From Miscanthus floridulus (lineage: Eukaryota > Streptophyta > Magnoliopsida > Poales > Poaceae): DNA of 64,000 nt. The notes beneath the pieces are model-generated. The model had not been told where the DNA came from. It was given only the letters and a program-made list of their open reading frames with translations, and did no database searches. Made by a program: the position numbers and the translations under genes. Positions 24,388 through 34,994 of the stretch are shown here, one piece after another. The stretch covers positions 106,255,158 through 106,319,157 of the forward strand of contig NC_089587.1 in the NCBI RefSeq assembly GCF_019320115.1, in the 5' to 3' direction. Position 1 is the stretch's first letter. Each line of letters starts with the position of its first letter.

Positions 24388-26450
24388 TCAATTCTTTTTA
24401 GGTACCCAAACTTGCTTGGGTCCTTGAAGGTTAGTTACTAAGCTCTTTGGTACCCAAATGGCTTTCTTCTTTGAGCCCATCCATGGTTTACCAATGAACT
24501 TAGCCTTTACACCATTTGTACCCTTAGTAAGTACATAGAAAGAATTAATCTTAATTGAGGATACATTAGCATTTTTGCTCTTGTTCTTGCACTCATGCTC
24601 TTTATGACCAACTTGCTTGCAACTAGTGCAAAACCGACCATTGTTCTTCACAAAACTAGTTTTGTGAGGAGCAAAGGCTGCCTTGCCTTTCTTGGGGGTA
24701 TAGCCCAATCCCTCTTTGTAGAGAGAAGCTCTTTGGCTACCCAAGCACATAAGCAAGCGGTCCTCACCACCATAGGCTTTAGCTAAGGTGTAAGTGAGCT
24801 TATTGACCTCCTTCTTGAGGTTCTCATTCTCAACCATTAGTGAGGCATCACAAGTGAGACCATCACTACTAGATGAGGTGGAAGTAGAAGTACTACAAGA
24901 AGGGTTAGTGGGAGCAACAATGATAGGCATAGATAATGATTCATCAATTATATCACAAGTTAAGCCTACATTGCAAGTTTCAACATGCTTCTTTTTATTT
25001 TGCTCATTAAGCAAAGAGGAATGAGCTTTTTCAAGCTTCTTGTGAGCCTTGCCAAGCTTCTCATGGGCTTCCTCTAGCCTCTCATGAGTTGCTTTAAGCT
25101 CATCAAGGGCTTGCTTAAGGGCTTTTACCTCCTTATTCAAGCTCTTGCATTCCCTTCTCTTAATATCAAAATGTTCTTTAGCATCTTCTAGCATGTCAAA
25201 TAATTCATCTTTAGTAGGTTCATCATCATCACTATCACTATTATTTTCACTATCATGTTCATTTTCACTTCCATCATCACAAGTTTGTACCTTAGTGGCC
25301 TTAGCCATGAAGCATGATGGAGTGTCAAAGAGAGAAGGCTTTTCATTGATTGCAATGCTAGCAAGTGCCTTCTTCTTAGTGGTCTTGTCATCATCACTAT
25401 CATCATCATCACTTGAGGAAGCATCACTATCCCAAGTGACCACATATGAACCACCCTTCTTCTTCTTGAAGGTCATCTTGTCCTTCTTCTCTTTATTTTC
25501 CTTCTTGTCCTTCTTCTTGTTTTTCTTGTTATCATCATCATTGTCACTATTGTATGGACATTGAGCAACAAGATGATCTTTGCTTCCACACTTGAAGCAC
25601 CTTCTTGACTCTTCTTTGTTCTTGGATGAAGACTTCTTTCTTCTAGCACGGTAGCCCTTCTTCACTATGAACTTGCCAAATCTCTTGACAAAGAGAGCCA
25701 TCTTCTCATCATCATCATCATCCCATGAATCATCATCTTCACTTGTTTCTTGCTTAGCTTTGCCCTTGGATGATGTGGCCTCGAATGCCACGCTCTTCTT
25801 CTTGTCATCCCTCTTCTCATCCTTCTTCTCCCTCTTTTCTTCCTTCTCATCATCATCTCTATAAGCATCATCGGTCATAATATCTCCCAAGATTTGGTTT
25901 GGTGTCATTGTGTCCAAACCGGTCCTCACTAGCAAGGTGACCAACATTCCAAATCTTGTGGGTAAACATCTCAAGAACTTATTAGAGAAGTCCTTGTCCT
26001 CTATCTTCTCACCAAGTGCTTTGAGATCATTGACAAGCACTTCCATCCGATGGAACATGTCCGGCACACTCTCATCCTCCTTCATCTTGAAGCTTGCCAA
26101 ACTTCTCTTTAAGAATGTATGCCTTTGCACCCTTCATGGCTTGAGTGGCCCTCAAATGATTCCTCCAACTTCTTTCATGCCTCATGAGCTCTCTCAATGT
26201 TCTTGATTTGCTCAAATATTCTCTCATCCAAAGCATCATGAATGGCACTAAGAGCAATGTCATTATTTTGAAGTAGTATTTCTTCGGCGGCGGTGGGAGC
26301 CTCTTCATCTTCAATCTCAATCTTTGTCTCTACCACCTTCCAAACCTTCCTATTGATTGACTTGATATAAGTTGTCATCTTAGCTTTCCAATAGGGATAA
26401 TTTGAGCCATCAAATTGGGGTGGCTTCTTGGTGTTGTTGATTTGAGCCAT
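24388..26450 (-). pseudogene. gag of element C (one nonsense codon, two 1-base insertions)
   Basis: The ATG at 26450-26448 opens MAQINNTKKPPQFDGSNYPY, a canonical Sirevirus Gag start. After 91 codons a TGA replaces Trp (about 26176). Single extra bases near 26154 and 26097 shift the frame twice. From 26130 a 580-codon frame runs to 24388. It holds the rest of the UBN2 domain (MFHRMEVLVNDLKALGEKI), Asp/Lys-rich stretches, a knuckle (CFKCGSKDHLVAQC), a long coiled coil, a second knuckle (CTSCKQVGHKEHEC) and the terminal motif KQVWVPKKN. It is the structural protein of the particle. Confidence 0.9.
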
Positions 26451-26492
26451 TTTTACACCGAAGGTTGTTAAGCCTCAAATCACGGTGACCTC

Positions 26493-26506
26493 GGCTCCTG
26501 ATACCA
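26493..26506 (-). promoter_or_regulatory. Primer-binding site of element C
   Basis: The minus strand reads TGGTATCAGGAGCC immediately beside the 5' LTR. It is a tRNA-Met type with one inserted G relative to the consensus. Confidence 0.8.
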
Positions 26507-26508
26507 CT

Positions 26509-28448
26509 TGAAAGGTCCTAATGGCTAGAGGGGGGGTGAATAGCCTAATAAAAATTTCTACAACAACACTTAGCAAACCGGTTAGACAATTATGAGGCGA
26601 AGCAAGTGTTGCGCTAGCCTACTAAAAATGCAAAGCCACCTACCACAATTCTAGTTGATATAGTTTCTATCCACACAATAGCTATGTCACTACACTAAGT
26701 TAATGTGCTCTCAAAGGCTAACTAAAGAGCCACACTAACCAAACTAACAAGCTCTCACAACTAGCTACACTAAAGAGCTTGGCAACTAGTTTGCGGTAAT
26801 ATAAAGAGAGTGAGCAAGAAGGTTAGACCGCCGTGTCGAGAAAGGAGCCAATCAATCACAAGAATGAATAACAATGAAGACCAATCACCTTAGAATCAAA
26901 TGATGAACACAATGATTTTTTACCGAGGTTCACTTGCTTGTCGGCAAGCTACTCCTCGTTGTGGCGATTCACTCACTTGGAGGTTCACGCGCTAATTGGC
27001 ATCACACACCAAACCCTCGATAGGGTGCCGTACAACCAACACAAGATGAGGATCACACAAGCCACGAGCAATCCACTAGAGTACCTTTTGGCTCTCCGCC
27101 GGAGAAAGGTCAAGAACCCCTCACAATCACCACGATCGGAGCCGGAGATAATCACCACCCTTCACTCAACGATCCTCGCTGCTCCAAGCCATCTAGGTGG
27201 CGGCAACCACCAAGAGTAACAAGCGAATCCCACAGCAAAACATGAACACCAAGTGCCTCTAGATGCAAACACTCAAGGAATGCACTTGGATTCTCTCCCA
27301 ATCTCACAAAGATGATGAATCAATGATGGAGATGAGTGGGAGGGCTTTGGCTAAGCTCACAAGGTTGGCTATGTCAATGCAAATGGCTAAGAGAGTGAGC
27401 TTGAGCTGGCTATGGGGCTTAAATAGATGCCCCCACGAAATAGAGCCGTTATACCCCTTCACTGGGCACAACTCGAGGTGACCGGACGCTCCGGTCAGAT
27501 CGACCGGACGTAGGTCCTCAGCGTTCGGCCACGTGATACACGCCATGTGTCCCCTCTGTTTGAATATTGTTCGCCCTATCTCAATGGTCAACAGTCGACC
27601 GGACACAGCAGCTAACAGTGACCGGACGCTGAGCCCCCAGCGTCCGGTCGTTTCTAGTAAGCCTCCAGAAATGATTTTTCCCAACCGGACGCGTCTAATC
27701 AAGCTTGACCGGACACAGCCAGTGTCTGGTCACATGGTGTCTTCCTCTGTGCTATCACGTCAGCATGACCGGACTCAGCCTTCTAGCGTCCGGTCGCTGA
27801 GCGACCTAGCATCTAGTCATGAGACCGAAATGCACGCCCTCTGCTGCCACTGTCCGGATCTGCTGGTCCAACCGAAACCAGCGTCTGGTCACTTATAGTG
27901 ACCGCCGTCTTTTCTGTCTAGGGCGCCGGTGGCACCGTCGGACTGTCCGCACTCTACGGGCGGACACTCTGCCGATGAAGTTCCTAACCCTTGCTCAAAT
28001 GTGCCAACCACCAAGTGTATCACCTTGTGCACATGTGTTAGCATATTTTCACAAACGTATTAAAGGGTGTTAGCACTCCACTAGATCCTAAATGCATATG
28101 CAATGAGTTAGAGCATCTAGTAGCACTTTGATAACCGCATTTCGATACGAGTATCACCCCTCTTAATAGTATGGCTATCAAAGCTAAATGTGATCACACT
28201 CTCTAAGTGTCTTGATCACCAAAACAAAATAGCTCCTACCATTTATACCTTTGCCTTGAGCCTTTTGTTTTTCTCTTTCTTCTTTTCAAGTCTAAGCACT
28301 TGATCATCACCATGGCATCACCATCATCATGTCATGATCTTCATTTGCTTCACCACTTGGAATGTGCTACCTATGTCATGATCACTTGATAAACTAGGCT
28401 TAGCACTTAGGGTTTCATCAATTCACCAAAACCAAACTAGAGCTTTCA
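26509..28448 (-). repeat. 5' LTR of element C
   Basis: Partner of 18098-20035. The palindrome array is at about 27478-27960 and the TATA-like box at 27418-27426 (minus strand CTATTTAAG). Confidence 0.92.
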
Positions 28449-29123
28449 GCTGTGTCACGGCCAAGCCGCTGCCACCGCCGCCGCGCCATGCCTCCGCGCG
28501 CCGCCGCCTCACCAGCCTCCTCGTGTCTCCTCTGCCAGAGCCACCGTGCCTCACCCACGCTGCACCAGAGCCACCCGCGCGCCACCCTGCCTGCATCGCC
28601 ATGCCCACACCGTGCCAGCACGCCGCCAAGCTCCCACTACAGCCGTGCCGCCTCGCCAGAGCCGCCACCGTGCCCTAGCACCAGCACCTTCCACGCCGCG
28701 CCATGCTGCACCGCCCGTGCCTCTGCCTTAGCCACCGAGCTCGTGCCCTCAGTCAGTTCCTCCACATCATCTCGGTCATCGATTTTCATTGAGCCAGAAC
28801 CCTAACCCTAGCCGATTTGGTGGTTCCCTGCGTGTCACTTTTCATCTCTTCGGATCGCCGGTTCGTCAGGTAGCAAGCCCTCGATTCAATTTCGTACCTA
28901 ATTGCTTACTTTCTTAGGGTTTCGTATCTCTAGATGAATAATTAAGATTATCTATATATCCTATATATTCTATCGTGCAGCGAGTCGGTGCCGTTGTGGT
29001 CCTATTTGCAGTTGTTAGTCAACTCGGGGCCAAGCTCACGAGTATGGATCGAGGCCAAGCCTCAGAAGTGATAGTTGACAGTTGTTTCTTATCAGCGGTA
29101 GTTTTTCTTTTTAGATCCAACCG
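28449..29123 (+). other. GC-rich leader and possible intron before extra ORF of element B
   Basis: Continues the GC-rich tract interrupted at 18097. From about 28800 it changes to a stretch resembling a plant 5' untranslated region (CCCTAACCCTAGCC, then AGGGTTTCG). A GTAGCAAG at 28871 and a pyrimidine-poor TATCGTGCAG ending at 28980 could bound a short intron. A TATA-like string (CTATATATCC) lies at about 28951. The first good ATG after it opens the extra ORF at 29124. Whether this is a promoter or an intron is untested. Confidence 0.4.
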
Positions 29124-31633
29124 ATGGTTCACGTCAAGAATGTTGGAGGTGGTCCCGGTGATGAGGATCCGAGACACCCGCCTCGCTTGCCTACAGATCC
29201 AAAAAGCAAGGCAACAAAGAAACTTGCAACAAAGAAGCGGAAGTATCCAAATGCAGACACAGCTAGAGTAGCCGCAGTTGCAAAGGCTGCAAAGCGTGCT
29301 GAGAGAGGAGGTGCTCGTAGTGGTGTTGTTATTGCAGATCAGCTTTCACCAGCGACAAGAGATGCACTTGAGCAGGTTGAGCGCTGTCATGGTGGTTCAG
29401 CTAGGACTATCATGGTTGCGGGACGGCAAGTTGTCTTGGATGAGAGTCAGCCTCAGGGGGAGTCACAGCAGGAGCCACAGGCAGCAGAGCATACTCAGGA
29501 GGGACAGCAGGCCGAGGAGACAGAGTAGGCACCTCAGCCACAGCTTCGCCGCTCTGGTCGTACCCATGCTCCAGTCACACCGAGGGCAAATACACAGCGG
29601 AGGGGTTCTCGTCCATTGCCTAGACCATAGGGTCTGCCTCCAGTGACTCATCTAGATCTGAGGGCCGCCACAGCCAAGCAGGTGCAGCAGCTTAGATTTG
29701 TGGATTTTGAGCAGTGGTTTCCGCCGAGGCGAGATGAGTGTGCATCAGAGGGCTTCTACACACCATTGCAGGAGGACTTCTACAATGCATATCTTAACAG
29801 TGGAGCTATTTTCAGATCTCAGAGGGTGTGCAACATAGAGTCTATTGTTGCAACAGCTGGAGAGCACATTCGCCCCTACCTTTCTTACCTACTAGGGCTA
29901 ATAGATTTACTTGGATGGACAGGCTTATATGTTCCATCTTGGGTCCGTCAGTTCTATGCTTCTCTCTACATTGACCCGTAGCACAGATTCATACACTTTG
30001 CATTCAGTGGCAGAGATTACAGACTGACGAGCACTAGGGTTAGAGAGATACTCAGGCTTTAGGAGCAGCCCGTCTGGCTACATGAGGTTTGCTATGGACA
30101 GACAACACCCCCAAACGTCCTCATGGCGGGATGGTGCCCCCTACTGATCTAGTCCGCCACTGCTTCACAGAGCCATTCGGCAAGGGGTCTAGCAGGACAT
30201 CTAGTGATCTTACTCCCACTGCTAGAGTGCTTGATGCCATCATGAGGAGGACACTGCTTCCGAGGATGGGGTATCGCGAGGGCTTGACTCGCATACAGTT
30301 GTGGCTACTGAACTGTCTGATGCAGCAGACAGTGTTTGATATTTGGGATCTCCTTCTATCAGAGATGGAGGATACTATTGCTGAGGGATTCAGAGATCAC
30401 CGATAGTTGCCCTATGCCCACTAGATCACGTTTCTTATTCACAAGGCAGTTACAGTGAGGCCGCCTGAGATACTAGCTGAGTACAGTGGTGCTACTACAG
30501 AGTTTCCTGCATATAACCTGACTTAGATGATTCACTATAGTACACCGAGTGCACCTAGCCAGCCGTGTCGTCGTCCTGGTGTGCCAGAGACTGCAGCCCA
30601 ATAGGATGATACTATCAGGGGCATAGCAGCTATTGAGGAGGAGCAGTTAGATGCTCAGCAGGAGGGGATGGTCGAGAGCGACCCTAGTGACAACTCAGAT
30701 GAGGACTACCGCGATATTCCTCAGATGCCTCCACGACGACATGATCATGAGGCTGGTAGCTCCAGTTCAGCTCCATCTGCACCATAGACTGACCCCGCTC
30801 TACTTGCCATACTTGAGCGGATGAGGAAGAATCAGGCTCACTAGGCTTAGGAGACCGCCGCTACTTTTGCACAGTTCCAGGCTCGACAAGATGAGTTTCA
30901 GCGGTAGCAGTAGGCCATGCATCAACAGCAGCTCCTCATGCAGCAGCAGCTCCTTGGATTTATGCAGCATGTAGTGATAGCTATTGGGGTTTCACCGTCA
31001 CAGCCTTCACCCCAGCTTGGTTAGCATGCCACCACTTCTATGACTCTAGCATTACAGCCTAGTGGTTTGCTTCAGAGTCAGGGACAGCCACCAGCACAGT
31101 TTGCTTCACCTACAGAGCAGGTGTCCCAGTGGTTTGCTTCGCCTATGTTAGCCCCGCAATTCACACCTCTCCAGACGGGCTTCACACCGGCTCAGACTTC
31201 CTTGCTGCTAGTGCTAGAGACTACAGTGTCTAGGAGCCTTAGTGTATCTTTCAGTGAGTTGACAGGGCAGCCTACTCCGCCATATTTACATGTCCCAGAT
31301 CCTTCTATAGTTGCACCTATTACTAGGACTACAGAGACACTCCCTTCCTCAGTGGCATCATCAGAGCCGGCTGCTCCAGTCATACCTACACAGTCTATAG
31401 CAGTTCTAGTTGTTGATCCGACCCAGACCGTTTTAGCATCACTTCCAGCTATAGAGGGTCAGACTGCTCAGAGCTCTAGTTCATATGATGATGGCACTCA
31501 GTTCTAGCTTGCTCCTCGTACCTCAGCACCTGACTCATCCGTTGCAGCCCCGCCGACCGACCCTTAGGTTTTGGTGTTTGACGCCAAAGGGGGAGAGGGA
31601 TCGAGTATGTTAGTCTTGGGGGGAGCGACTTAG
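29124..31633 (+). pseudogene. Extra ORF (aORF / env-like position) of element B, interrupted only by TAG codons and one frameshift
   Basis: The frame opens MVHVKNVGGGPGDEDPRHPP at 29124. It is basic and Ala-rich (KRKYPNADTARVAAVAKAAK), then Gln/Glu-rich. It then enters a globular block (LRFVDFEQWFPPRR, FYNAYLNSGAIF, WVRQFYASLYIDP, HFAFSGRDYRL). After a frameshift near 30105-30115 it continues (GMVPPTDLVRHCF, LDAIMRRTLLPRMGYREGLTR, LLNCLMQQTVFDIWDLLLSEM). It finishes in a long Gln/Pro/Ser/Thr-rich tail to about 31633. Every internal stop is TAG (about 29526, 29628, 29979, 30058, 30404 and a further dozen), none TAA or TGA. The central block resembles the extra ORF of element A. It has no transmembrane segment I can see, so 'env-like' describes position only. 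Confidence 0.75.
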
Positions 31634-32037
31634 GGGGAGCTTAGTTTACTTAGACTATCTATTATATTTGGTTTTTATGTGTGATACACTATTATGCATT
31701 CATCATGTGTTTACTTTTATGCATTAAACTATATTTATGTGATAGTGATATCTACGTGATCGTGATATATGACATGTGTGCTCTCTACTTTGAATTATTT
31801 ATGTCATATCACTTGTGCTAAGCTCATTTGCTTTTGCTTCCACGTTTTACTCCGATGCAAATGAGCTTTATTACTTGTACTCATGCTTATTTCATATCTT
31901 TTGAGTACATCATGTTGGCTTGGGTCATATAAGCTTGCCTAACACTCTTGTTCTTATTGCCAAAAGCTTATATGAACCAAGCATGTCAAAAACCTTAACT
32001 CTTTCTCATACTCGAGGTAGTATTGTCATCAATTACC

Positions 32038-32051
32038 AAAAAGGGGGAGAT
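32038..32051 (+). promoter_or_regulatory. Polypurine tract of element B
   Basis: AAAAAGGGGGAGAT abuts the 3' LTR. Related AGGGGGAG strings occur upstream at about 31590 and 31632. Confidence 0.85.
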
Positions 32052-33460
32052 TGAAAGCATCTAGGCCCCCTAGTTGGGTTTTGGTGATTAATGACAATAC
32101 GTGATTACTATAACTAACGTGTGTTTTGCAAAGGCAATTAAGTTAGGTCATGGTAATAGAGATCGATTGGGCTATCATGGTGGTCATGCCCCTACGATGG
32201 AAATCGTTTTGGTTTTCAAAGGATGAACGACAAGGTTAAGGATGGACTAGTTCTAAGTGTCGATTGGAGTTGAAGAGACACTTAGAGTAGTTTAGGACTT
32301 TGTTTTTCCTTTGGCCGTAATATTAAGGGGAGTATGGACGGGTAGCTTGACCTAGGTGAGTCTAGTGGGTTCGGTGTGGTGCACACTTGCTAAACCTAGC
32401 ACTAGGTAGCTCTTAAAAAGCACTTAGATCCATTGGAGCAAACTTCATTCACATATGATCGAAAGTTGGAAGTGAATGGAGGGTCAAATGCTGACCGGAC
32501 GCTGGCTTTGGTGTGACCGGACGCTGGCGTAGAGTCCGGTCAGTTCATTTGATCAAAGTGAAGTCGTCTGGAAGTGACCGGATGCTGAGAGGTCAAGTGA
32601 CCGGACGCTGAGGGCCAGCGTCCGGTCGACTCCAGTAAGGTTCCAGAGAGGGAAAATCACGACCGGACGCATCCAGTCACACTTTAAACACTGGAGTTTA
32701 GGGTGAACTGACCGAGGCACATAACGGTTTGTTTTTCAGCCCATGTTATAAATACTTCCTCCATTCGTGTGGGGGGTACTTTTGCTCATTTCAACAGCTG
32801 AGAAACATCCTTGAGAGTGCCAAGAAGAGCAAGGTCCTAGTGAGGTGATTGGGATTTGAGAATCTCAAAGAGAGCCCTCATTAGTGAGATCAAGAGTAGC
32901 AAAGTGTGCATCCACCCTTCTCATTAGGCTTGTCGTGGTCAAGTGAGAGTTCGTGCTTGTTACTCTTGGTGATCGCCATCACCTAGATGGCTTGGTGGTG
33001 ATTGGGAGATTGGTGATCATCTGGCGGTGCTTGTGGATGACCCAACTCAAGTTGTGAGCGGTTGTGGGTGATTCACCGCGACAGAGTGTCAAAGAATCAA
33101 CCCGTAGAGAACATTTGATCCTTGCGCGGATCAAGGGGGAGCTACACCCTTGCGCGGATGCTCCAACGAGGACTAGTGGGGAGTGGCGACTCTCCGATAC
33201 CTCGGCAAAACATCGCCGCGTTCCTCCTCTCTTTACTTTGAGCATTTACTTTGAGCAATTCAATTCTTGTCATTTACATTCCTAGAATTGCCATTCTAGA
33301 GTAGGATTGGAACTTAGGGTGCTAAACTTTTGTGCGTTAGATCAATAGAAACACTTTCTAGGCACAAGGGGTTAATTGGGCTAACCGTAGAGTTTAATTA
33401 TTGCAAAGAAATTTAGAATTTGCCCAATTCACCCCCCTCTTGGGCATCTTGATCCTTTCA
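32052..33460 (+). repeat. 3' LTR of element B
   Basis: Collinear with 11341-12828, ends CCTTTCA and is followed by the ACCTT target duplication. It lacks several palindrome units present in the 5' LTR. Confidence 0.92.
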
Positions 33461-33605
33461 ACCTTCCTTCGTTGTTTTGCTAATCCTTGTCCTACCAAAT
33501 TGTTGAATTGGCTCACACTCACGGAATTTTGGTACAACATTTGCCCACACTTCACAATTAGTCGTTCTCCATCTGAAGCACTCTATGGCTATGTGCTTAA
33601 GAACT
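33461..33605 (+). pseudogene. Ty3/gypsy integrase relic, right part
   Basis: The translation continues the gypsy integrase after the element B insertion: RCFANPCPTKLLNWL, EFWYNICPHFT, SRSPSEALYGY. These are the conserved integrase C-terminal core motifs (W-x-L-x-x-A-EFWYN and RSPFEALYG types). The fragment ends near 33605 and no later gypsy motif follows. Confidence 0.8.
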
Positions 33606-34122
33606 ATGCCCAGGTCAGCAACGCCAGTGGTTGGATCTTGGATGATGCAAATTGGAACAACGGAGTAGACAGTTGCATCTAGATGGGGATGAAGGGGAGG
33701 AGAGGATCTGAATGGGATGACTTTCTTGAGGTGCAGCCACCGAAGATGAAGAAGACCCCCTAAGCTGCCACCACCGATGCGAACAACAATGGTGGAAGCC
33801 ACGAACCAACCATGATGGCGGGGAAAGCGACCATGTGAGCCAAACTCTTAACTAAAAACTAACCTTAGATGTCTGAAGAGGCAAATCCCCTCTCCTCCTT
33901 GCAATCGACAACGTTGCCAAAACAACAGAAAGAGGGGGGCCTAGGGTAGCGACGACGACTAAGAACCCGATCGGGAGGCGTGCAGGGGTGTTGTTTGGCA
34001 GGCATCACTAGTATGCCACAAACTTTTTTGCTTCAAAAACTAATATATGTTTGATTTCATATGCTTGTGACTTTTTATGTAGATGGTTTTAAAATTTTCT
34101 TGACCATACTTGGAGGATCAAT
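33606..34122. other. Intergenic, no feature recognised
   Basis: Moderately GC-rich to about 34000, then AT-rich. Short frames on both strands show no known motif. Confidence 0.5.
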
Positions 34123-34409
34123 GGCCTATTTGTTTGAGCTACAACTTTTGCTTTTTGGATCAAAAACTAGTTTTCTAGATTTTATCTTTTGGCTGATGGC
34201 TTTTTGCTAGTTTTTTAAATAAAATTTTAGCTTTTATCATACCAAAAGTTATAAAAGTATGCTCATAGTGTGCCTTTTAGCTTTTAGTTTATTTCCTCTT
34301 AAGCTATTTTCTAGGTTTTTAAAAGCCAATTCAACAATTGGGTTGTTTGATTCACCTTCTGGCTTCTGTCAGATAGAAACTAGCAAAAACCTGAAAACAA
34401 ACATGCCCT
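34123..34409. mobile_element. Possible MITE upstream of the Rossmann-fold gene
   Basis: Imperfect terminal inverted repeats, GGCCTATTTGTTT on the left against GGGCATGTTTGTTT read from the right end, enclose 287 bp of AT-rich DNA full of CTTTTAGCTTTT-type strings. The flanking duplication is not clear. PIF/Harbinger (Tourist) or hAT type is possible. Confidence 0.4.
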
Positions 34410-34994
34410 AAAAGTTGGGATGAGTGATTTTTTTTCATCTTTAAGCAGGCGCGAATTTTGGCATGTTTCCTAGAGCTAGGATGGGCAAAATTTCACCTTT
34501 TAACCAAAAAAGTTGGTTAACCAAAATTTTCGTAATCTTTTTGTTGAAGATTTTGGCTCTATTTGGTTAATAAATGTATTTGGTTTCGTATGACTTTATA
34601 TTAAACATTAATAATATATCCATTTATATTTTTAAATGTATTTCTATGATATTTTATTTGCTAGAAGCATTCTTTGTTGTTGTTTTTTCTTTTCTTTTGT
34701 TATAATATGATGCGTTTTTCTTAGGTGCTTTTCAATACCATTATATTATTGAATTATCTTCATGTATAAAGTACCAAAACTGATTTTGTTCAGCTATTAG
34801 TTACTTATTAACAACAAATTCAGTTTACATTTGGTTAAAATCGAAATTTTTGATAACCGACGGAACGATTTAACTAACTGAATTAAGTGAATGGCCCAGG
34901 CGTAGCCAGAGGCAGAGCAAGTGCTGTGCTGCCTTCCGCCCTCACGGTGCACGGCTCAGTTGGCCACTGCCACGCCCACGCCACCCAAAAACTC
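34410..34994 (+). promoter_or_regulatory. Upstream region and 5' leader of the Rossmann-fold gene
   Basis: AT-rich DNA to about 34885 and then a sharp switch to GC-rich sequence, typical of the 5' end of a grass gene. No TATA box stands out among the many AT runs. An out-of-frame ATG lies at 34891. Confidence 0.35.

Larger units (their letters stand above)
18098..28448 (-). mobile_element. Element C: nearly intact Sirevirus nested in element B
   Basis: LTRs of 1938 and 1940 bp (18098-20035 and 26509-28448) both start TGAAAGGTCC and end AGCTTTCA. The flanking 5 bp are GCTGC on the left and GCTGT on the right, a target duplication with one mismatch. On the minus strand, the primer site lies at 26493-26506 and the polypurine tract at 20037-20050. 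gag and pol fill 21150-26450, with no extra ORF. The near-equal LTR lengths and mostly open reading frames make it the youngest element here. Confidence 0.93.
11341..33460 (+). mobile_element. Element B: Sirevirus-type Ty1/copia retrotransposon with extra ORF, split by element C
   Basis: LTRs at 11341-12828 and 32052-33460 both run TGAAAGCATC...CCTTTCA and are flanked by a perfect 5-bp duplication, ACCTT (11336-11340 and 33461-33465). A primer site follows the left LTR (12831-12843) and a polypurine tract precedes the right one (32038-32051). In order the interior holds gag, pol (protease-integrase-RT-RNase H), a palindrome array, a GC-rich leader and an extra ORF. The GC-rich leader is interrupted by the whole of element C. 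All coding parts carry nonsense or frameshift mutations, so this copy is non-autonomous now. Confidence 0.93.

Noticed and set aside
25145..25564. Plus-strand 139-codon Ser/Leu-rich frame within element C
   Set aside because: Antisense of the Asp/Lys-rich part of gag; no independent support.
28418..28805. Open frames in the GC-rich tract on both strands
   Set aside because: Low-complexity Ala/Arg/Pro/His-rich translations in several frames at once; explained by composition.
28799..28812. Telomere-like CCCTAACCCTAGCC
   Set aside because: Two units only; common in plant 5' leader regions (telo-box-like) and not a telomere remnant.
29124..31633. Genetic-code recoding of TAG in this organism
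   Set aside because: Host gene SEC23 ends in TAG at the expected place (59844-59846), so TAG is a normal stop; recoding as a genome property is not supported.
33466..34880. A host gene upstream of the Rossmann-fold gene
   Set aside because: The only coding-like part is the gypsy integrase relic to 33605; the rest lacks motifs or consistent splice sites.
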